Assembly: GCF_003268025.1 (NCBI RefSeq)
Contig: NZ_QLUW01000002.1
Coordinates: 992,001 to 1,056,000, forward strand
Direction: 5' to 3'
Length of the DNA: 64,000 nucleotides
Source: Paenibacillus montanisoli
Lineage (GTDB): Bacteria > Bacillota > Bacilli > Paenibacillales > Paenibacillaceae
Position 1 is the first letter of the stretch. Every line of letters begins with the position of its first letter. This document shows positions 59,071-64,000 of the stretch, in pieces. The notes under the pieces are model-generated. The model did not search any database, had not been told where the DNA came from, and saw nothing but the letters and a program-made list of their open reading frames with translations. The position numbers and the translations under genes are program-made.

Positions 59071-60432
59071 TTAGAAAATCGCCGGCTTCAATGTCCATGT
59101 TTGAAGCTGGGATTGACGAACCAAGTTAGGGACCTTCAAGTCTTGCGGGAACGGACTCCATTTCGGTCCCCAACATTCGTCTGTTCTTGCGTGCATTTTC
59201 GGTTTTAACGCGCCTGCTATCATCTCAACGCGATCTACATCGTTTAGCTCTTTCGAAATAATGCTAGCTAGCGTACAAGTTAGGTCAACGGGGTTGATGC
59301 GGAAGCCTGCCACGGTAAAGTAGTCAGGCAACTGCTTGTATGCCAACACTCTTGGATATTCTACGGAAATAGCTTTGATGATAGCAGAGACATCGACGTT
59401 GACTGATCGATCGCTTTCCACTTCATGCTCCGGTCCGTAGATGAGTTCAGGCACCAAATCTTCCCCAAGCAGGTATTTGCAAAAGAGTGAATGCAGGTCT
59501 GAGGCCGACAGGGAATAACCGTTATATACTTGGTAGGTCAGATCATGTGACGTGGCTGCAGCGAGTGCGCGGACATCAGAAGCCTCCAATGCGGTTCGGT
59601 TGGATTTTTCCATATGCAGCGCTTCTTCCGAAGTGATATACGCTACGTTAGGCTTGGACAAGGTATAATCCAGAAAGGAGCCGAGCATTTCAATATACGC
59701 TTCCATTTCGCCAGCCTGTCTAAGAGGAGCGGGCTGCCATTGATCGCGAGGCGTATTCTGTCCATGATTGTAATTCACGCCGTCCCAGAAGCCCGTACAT
59801 GCAAACTCGCATGGATGATAGTAAATGCTAATGAATCCTCCGTTCTCCTGCATCAGCATGTCGTACATCCGATCGAACTCGCGAATCCCCTCTTGCAATC
59901 CGTTCTTTGTTAACTCCATTCGCATAATGCCCTTGATGTCTGTCAGATTGAGCATGCCGCCATACCAGAACGGTTTGTTATCGAGCGTAATTTGATCGTG
60001 GACATCAAGATAGACCGGAATTCCCCACTTACGGAGCGCGGGAAAGGATTGCGGCGCCCAGGAATAACCGGGCTGACCGTAGCACTTGCTTGTCATCCCC
60101 GTAATCCGCGTAACATCATCCAATCCTTCTCTCTCTCTCCATTCAAATTCCTGTGCTCCTTCAGCGAACCCGAATTTCTCGGAATACTCGCTTACGGTAG
60201 GATGCAGGCTGTGGAAGTTGGTATGATAGCCGATTTCATGCGGCATTAACTGCTTTAATATGTCTGCCCTAGTGTTTCGCTCCAGCTTACGCGCTTTTTC
60301 TCCCACGATTTTAAAGATCCCTTTTATTTTTCGACTATTCAGCATAGTCAATAAACCTAACAGTGCATCTTCCGCTTCGTGTGTAATGTAGTCTTCCGTA
60401 TCAAACCAAAGCATGACATGAATTGCTGTCAA
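59071..60432 (-). CDS. Polysaccharide-deacetylase-like protein
   Basis: A 453-residue cytoplasmic protein whose first third resembles the NodB/CE4 fold. Candidate metal and catalytic residues are FDTEDYITHEAEDALLGLLT (Asp pair near residue 11) and HEIGYHTNFHSLHPTVSE (His pair near 66-71). The remaining 200 residues are not recognised. There is no signal peptide, unusual for a cell-wall deacetylase, so it may act on an intracellular sugar or be a non-catalytic relative. It lies alone on the minus strand. Confidence 0.7.
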   Translation of the reverse strand: MTAIHVMLWFDTEDYITHEAEDALLGLLTMLNSRKIKGIFKIVGEKARKLERNTRADILKQLMPHEIGYHTNFHSLHPTVSEYSEKFGFAEGAQEFEWREREGLDDVTRITGMTSKCYGQPGYSWAPQSFPALRKWGIPVYLDVHDQITLDNKPFWYGGMLNLTDIKGIMRMELTKNGLQEGIREFDRMYDMLMQENGGFISIYYHPCEFACTGFWDGVNYNHGQNTPRDQWQPAPLRQAGEMEAYIEMLGSFLDYTLSKPNVAYITSEEALHMEKSNRTALEASDVRALAAATSHDLTYQVYNGYSLSASDLHSLFCKYLLGEDLVPELIYGPEHEVESDRSVNVDVSAIIKAISVEYPRVLAYKQLPDYFTVAGFRINPVDLTCTLASIISKELNDVDRVEMIAGALKPKMHARTDECWGPKWSPFPQDLKVPNLVRQSQLQTWTLKPAIF

Positions 60433-60550
60433 ATGGGTTGCCTCCCCTGCTAATTCGAACCATACAGGTCCATTTCTGTATGCGGAATCCTTATTCCTTC
60501 TGCCTCTATCAAATTAGGCAAGGAGTCTTGTGCCATTTTTCGCGGCGGAC

Positions 60551-60575
60551 AAAAAAAACCGCGTTAGCACGCGGT
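60551..60575 (-). terminator. Terminator of GT2 gene
   Basis: ACCGCGTGCTAACGCGGT on the minus strand followed by TTTTTTT. Confidence 0.85.
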
Positions 60576-60599
60576 CAGCGATCGATATTCATCCCACTG

Positions 60600-61322
60600 T
60601 TATGGCCTGGAAGATCGATTAACTATATTCTTGAAATTGTTTGTGCGCACGATTTCAGCGTATTTATCCGTTAATAAATAGTTGTCCGTTACTTTCCACG
60701 TATGGGAATTACGATTTCTCCTTCGTATGGCCGCGAAATTATAACGGGACGTCGTGTAAAGCCTAAAGCCTCTTCGCAAACATGCAGCTATGAACCGTAC
60801 ATCCGTCCCCAAACGCACCCTTGCAAATTTGACGCTCGGGAAGACCCTCTTGTGGAACATGATCGTTGCGCCTGCTATTTTCCTGCATCGCGTGTATGGC
60901 CGGACTGAAGTCCTGCGGTATAGCAGAATGGATCTATGAGGAAAAAAGAAAAAGCATGAGCGTTTTCCAACGACGTCAGCGGTTGATCGGATGAACTGCC
61001 GCATCGCTTCGGGAATGTAATTCGGAGCATAGTAATCATCGTCGTCGAACTTGGCGACATAACGATATTTCGATCTGGCGGCAGCGAAATTGAGGCAATC
61101 CCCCAGAAATTTATTCTGCTGCATTCTGTATATTCGAACGTTCCGATATCGCTGCGCCTTTTTCTTATAGCGACTCAGATTAATATCATTTCGATTCACC
61201 ACGATAATCAATTCTTTGGCTTTCCACTTCTGGCGAGCATAGTTGTTGAAAATATTGTCGATGCACTCCGGCCGTATGGTAGACGTAACAATCGTTACGC
61301 CTCCGCTTGCATTTTTCCCCAT
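60600..61322 (-). CDS. Glycosyltransferase family 2
   Basis: A 240-residue GT-A fold glycosyltransferase. The N-terminal SGGVTIVTSTIRPECIDNIF is typical, with the metal-binding acidic motif KFDDDDYYAPNYI (about residues 92-105) in place of a simple DxD. The C-terminal half is unusually rich in Arg. The ATG is close to a GGGGAAAAATGC context with a weak ribosome site. It lies in the first part of a surface-polysaccharide locus, divergent from a nucleotide-sugar dehydrogenase. The donor and acceptor are unknown. Confidence 0.85.
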   Translation of the reverse strand: MGKNASGGVTIVTSTIRPECIDNIFNNYARQKWKAKELIIVVNRNDINLSRYKKKAQRYRNVRIYRMQQNKFLGDCLNFAAARSKYRYVAKFDDDDYYAPNYIPEAMRQFIRSTADVVGKRSCFFFFPHRSILLYRRTSVRPYTRCRKIAGATIMFHKRVFPSVKFARVRLGTDVRFIAACLRRGFRLYTTSRYNFAAIRRRNRNSHTWKVTDNYLLTDKYAEIVRTNNFKNIVNRSSRP

Positions 61323-61451
61323 GCGTTTCTCCTTCCGAAAACCATATTTCCAAATTAGTCAAACGACCCCCGGCATACGTTGTGCACTTCTATTAATCTT
61401 TGAAATATTTTATTAAATAACGCAATGAGAGAGAGGTGTTGTTCAAGCACT

Positions 61452-62774
61452 ATGAAGGAGATTGATTCAACTACGATTGGGAATGGAAGAGAAAAAGTCG
61501 CGATTATCGGTCTCGGTTTTGTCGGATTGCCGCTTGCGGTTGCTTTTATGCGTAAAGGGTTCCCCGTCATCGGGATCGATATGGATGAACGGAAAATCAG
61601 AGCCATTGGAGCAGGAAAGAGCTATATCCAGGATATATCGGACGATGAAATCGAACGCGCTGTATCGGAGGGGGATTTGTTCGCTACGACGGACTACTCC
61701 GTCTTGTCGTCAGCGGATGCGATCATCGTTTGCGTCCCTACCCCATTATCGAACGAAAATGCCCCGGACCTGACTTTCCTAATCAACGTCACCCGCCAGT
61801 TGGTTCCCGTAATAAAACTTCATCAGCTCGTCGTGATCGAGAGCTCGACTTATCCCGGTACGACGAAAGAGATTGTTCAGCCCATTTTGGAACAAAGCGG
61901 CTTAGAGATCGGCAGACAACTGCACTTGGCTTATTCGCCTGAAAGAGTAGACCCAGGGAACCGCAGCATGCAAATGAACGAAATACCGAAAGTGGTCAGC
62001 GGGATCACGGAACGCTGCCTTGAAAGAGTAAGCGCGCTTTACGAACGGGTTTTTGATCGTATTGTAGCCGTATCGTCTACTGATGCCGCGGAATTGACCA
62101 AGCTCCTCGAAAACACTTACCGCCTTGTGAATATCTCATTTATCAATGAATTCGCCCGGCTTTGCGATGCTTTGCATATTAATGTGTGGGAAGTCATTCA
62201 GGCCGCGGCCACTAAACCATACGGATACAGCCCGTTTTACCCCGGCCCCGGTATCGGCGGACACTGCATTCCGGTCGATCCGTTATATTTGCAATGGAAG
62301 GCGGAGCAAAAGGGAGCTTCGAGCCGTTTCATTGAAATCGCCCATACCGTCAACGAGTCGATGCCGGCCTATATCGTGGATCGTGTCCAGGCACACCTGC
62401 CTTCGAATAAGCCTTTAACGGAGTCCCGGATCCTTGTCTACGGGGTAACCTACAAGAAGGATACCGCAGACATGAGGGAATCCATGGCCAGTCCCATAAT
62501 CCGCCTCCTCCTTGACCAAGGCGCAGAGCTCCGTTATCACGATCCCTATATTGATGCCATGCAGGTGAATGACGGCACTAAACTGAACAGCGTCGCATTA
62601 ACGGCAGAGGAAATAGCCGGTGCAGACTGCGTGCTTATTCTCGTTGACCATTCCGTCTTGCCGGCTGAATTTATTTTGGAGCACAGCAAATATATTTTTG
62701 ATACCCGCAACATCATCAAAAGCGTCAAAACAGGAGCGAAGCTCGTGAAATTAGGTGACGGCGCCAAGTCATAA
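61452..62774 (+). CDS. Nucleotide-sugar (UDP-HexNAc) 6-dehydrogenase
   Basis: A 440-residue enzyme of the UDP-glucose/GDP-mannose dehydrogenase family, oxidising a nucleotide sugar to a uronic acid with two NAD. The Rossmann loop is VAIIGLGFVGLPLAVAF, the catalytic Cys lies in GPGIGGHCIPVDPLYL (about residue 270), and SPERVDPGN is typical of the WbpA/UDP-GlcNAc and ManNAc dehydrogenase branch. ATG 61452 follows GAGAGAGAGGTG; an earlier ATG at 61425 lacks a ribosome site. It supplies uronic acid precursors for the polysaccharide made by the neighbouring glycosyltransferases. Confidence 0.92.
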   Translation: MKEIDSTTIGNGREKVAIIGLGFVGLPLAVAFMRKGFPVIGIDMDERKIRAIGAGKSYIQDISDDEIERAVSEGDLFATTDYSVLSSADAIIVCVPTPLSNENAPDLTFLINVTRQLVPVIKLHQLVVIESSTYPGTTKEIVQPILEQSGLEIGRQLHLAYSPERVDPGNRSMQMNEIPKVVSGITERCLERVSALYERVFDRIVAVSSTDAAELTKLLENTYRLVNISFINEFARLCDALHINVWEVIQAAATKPYGYSPFYPGPGIGGHCIPVDPLYLQWKAEQKGASSRFIEIAHTVNESMPAYIVDRVQAHLPSNKPLTESRILVYGVTYKKDTADMRESMASPIIRLLLDQGAELRYHDPYIDAMQVNDGTKLNSVALTAEEIAGADCVLILVDHSVLPAEFILEHSKYIFDTRNIIKSVKTGAKLVKLGDGAKS

Positions 62775-62780
62775 ACCGCT

Positions 62781-63485
62781 TCATCGACTGAGTTTCCTCA
62801 TTTTCTTCGGGGCTTTGCCGAAATCAATGGCTACCTTACCGGTTGCGGCCGCGATCTTCGGCGCAAGCGTGACCGCATTAACGCCGCACGAGATAAGCGC
62901 GATGTCAAATCGGTTCTTCAACGTCTTTGCCCGTCTTAACGTCCGATAGGTTTGTCTGTAATGGGAGAATGGGATTGTCGCGGTGACACGAAGGTTATAA
63001 GGATTATTTTCTAATAGCTTTTTTATCGTGGATGGGCTTCTATTAATGACAAGGATTCTTTTGCCCCGAAGGATTTGCCGGAACAAAGACTTCCGTACCG
63101 CGATCCGGTTCACGCAAGCATGGCATGTTACTTGCGGCTTTAATTTGAAATGATTGAATACTTGATTGGTTAGCCTTCTTTTCAAATATTGCGGCGCATA
63201 AATCATGCGGTCGTTTAGCGGAAGTATGCCGACGATCGTAGAACGCCGAATGGATCGGACCAGATCGTTACGGAGCTTTATGTTCGGAAATGGAATCCCT
63301 TTTTGTCCTCTTTTAGCCATTACCGCCCAAGTTTGCCTCATCACTTTACTAAGGGGCCATACCGATTTTTGGGCGAGTACAATATTTTCCCCGTCACCGA
63401 TTCTGACAAGCGACAGCGGCCTTTTTCGCCTCATTGCTTGAGCGATTCGATATAATACCTGGGTGGTCGATAAGTTTCTAGCCAT
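62781..63485 (-). CDS. GT-D fold glycosyltransferase domain protein
   Basis: A 234-residue protein resembling the GT-D (DUF1792-type) glucosyltransferases first defined in streptococcal adhesin glycosylation. The N-terminal RIGDGENIVLAQKSVWPLSK carries the family DxE-type metal motif. The C-terminal segment FDIALISCGVNAVTLAPKIA and VAIDFGKAPKKMRK also fits. It is very basic. Convergent with the dehydrogenase, six bases from its stop. Confidence 0.78.
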   Translation of the reverse strand: MARNLSTTQVLYRIAQAMRRKRPLSLVRIGDGENIVLAQKSVWPLSKVMRQTWAVMAKRGQKGIPFPNIKLRNDLVRSIRRSTIVGILPLNDRMIYAPQYLKRRLTNQVFNHFKLKPQVTCHACVNRIAVRKSLFRQILRGKRILVINRSPSTIKKLLENNPYNLRVTATIPFSHYRQTYRTLRRAKTLKNRFDIALISCGVNAVTLAPKIAAATGKVAIDFGKAPKKMRKLSR

Positions 63486-63602
63486 CGCGTTCCCTCGTTT
63501 CTAAACGATAAATGTTCATTATCAATACCCAGTATACGTGGAGATTGTCAATCAGGATGGGTTATTGTCCGTACAGGCAAAAATAATGAGTGAAATAAAT
63601 GT

Positions 63603-63638
63603 GACCGGCTTGATCATTGAGGAGCGATCAAGCCGGTC
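63603..63638. terminator. Terminator-like hairpin after GT4
   Basis: GACCGGCTTGATC/GATCAAGCCGGTC perfect 13-bp arms; no long T run on either side. Confidence 0.65.
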
Positions 63639-63651
63639 AATTCTTATGCTA

Positions 63652-64000
63652 TCACGATTTGCGGGCATAGATTCCCACTAGTCTTTTCGCTGTTCGTTTC
63701 CAGCTGAACTTATTCGCGGCATCTCTTCTGGCGCGAATGGACAGACTTTTGTACAATTTCGGATGCTTGGCAAGCTTGATGATTTGCGATGCAAAAGCAG
63801 AGGGTTTGCGGTAGGCGGTTACGAGCAAACCATTCCTTCCATGTTTAATGATTTCGGGGATGCCCCCGATGCGTGAAGCGATGACAGGCAGACCGCATGA
63901 CATGGCCTCCACATTGACGAGTCCGAATGCCTCATGCTGTTGTGATGGGCAAACCACACAATGGCCGGAACGGTAAAACTGCGGCATTTTATTTCGCGAC
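63652..64000 (-). CDS. Glycosyltransferase family 4, 5'-truncated by window edge
   Basis: The C-terminal part of a GT-B glycosyltransferase. The open frame runs to the window edge without a stop. Family motifs are QFYRSGHCVVCPSQQHEAFG followed by LVNVEAMSCGLPVIASRIGG and IPEIIKHGRNGLLV, the nucleotide-sugar site with the EX7E pattern (EAFGLVNVE). The catalytic N-domain lies outside the window. An internal ATG at 63987 could be misread as a start but is part of the domain. Probably in the same surface-polysaccharide locus. Confidence 0.9.
   Translation of the reverse strand, partial: SRNKMPQFYRSGHCVVCPSQQHEAFGLVNVEAMSCGLPVIASRIGGIPEIIKHGRNGLLVTAYRKPSAFASQIIKLAKHPKLYKSLSIRARRDAANKFSWKRTAKRLVGIYARKS

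Noticed and set aside
61425-61451. Upstream ATG as start of the nucleotide-sugar dehydrogenase
   Set aside because: No ribosome site before it; the GAGAGAGAGGTG site serves the ATG at 61452.

Overview
The window looks like a chromosomal segment of an endospore-forming member of the Bacillales, most likely Paenibacillus or a close relative. The basis is the family mix: a T-box leader, yidD, a SpeA-type arginine decarboxylase, YktB (DUF1054), DUF1885, DUF1292 and DUF3892 proteins, three secreted proteins with copper-amine-oxidase-like 'stalk' domains, a gerA-type germinant receptor operon, many AraC regulators and strong AGGAGG ribosome sites. No species is claimed. No CRISPR array, intact transposon or prophage was seen.

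Layout. 1-2.3 kb: the 5' part of metG behind a T-box leader whose specifier reads as Phe (TTC), and yidD. 2.6-5.7 kb: a Gfo/Idh/MocA - AraC - Gfo/Idh/MocA operon. 5.7-10.9 kb: secreted stalk/PKD-like protein, small membrane protein, YktB, and a divergent AraC/phytanoyl-CoA dioxygenase pair. 10.9-19.3 kb: an efflux block with an RND pump, a divergent ABC exporter and its TetR regulator (two TetR-type palindromes lie between the pumps), then two MFS transporters. 19.3-24.7 kb: speA and small housekeeping or hypothetical genes. 24.86 kb: tRNA-Val(GAC), followed by about 1.6 kb of gene debris that looks like an old integration or deletion scar. 26.6-32.8 kb: GH36 alpha-galactosidase with a divergent AraC regulator, a methyltransferase, more debris, and an MFS transporter.

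32.9-46.6 kb is the most interesting part, a respiratory region. A tightly overlapping minus-strand operon encodes a NarI/DsrM-like membrane subunit with a C-terminal zinc-ribbon-like tail, a molybdopterin oxidoreductase of NasC/NapA type, a four-cluster ferredoxin, a Tat-exported Rieske protein, a tiny two-TM protein, a NarK-like transporter fused to a PAS domain, and two small proteins I cannot assign. A perfect FNR-type palindrome (TGTGACTAATATCACA) lies just upstream. Next to it are a ba3-type heme-copper oxidase operon (subunits IIa, II, I and a lipoprotein cytochrome c) and a truncated-haemoglobin/cupin operon with its own FNR-type class II promoter. A hybrid cluster protein (Hcp) gene at 56.4-57.7 kb carries a third FNR-like site. 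Together these suggest an oxygen- and nitrate-responsive electron-transport and NO-stress module that does not use a canonical NarGHI.

46.7-57.7 kb: a gerA-type operon (AA-AC-small-AB order), a complete branched-chain amino acid ABC transporter (livKHMGF) and hcp. 58-64 kb: a stalk-domain protein, a polysaccharide-deacetylase-like protein, and the start of a surface-polysaccharide locus (GT2, nucleotide-sugar dehydrogenase, GT-D family, partial GT4). The metG and GT4 genes are cut by the window edges.
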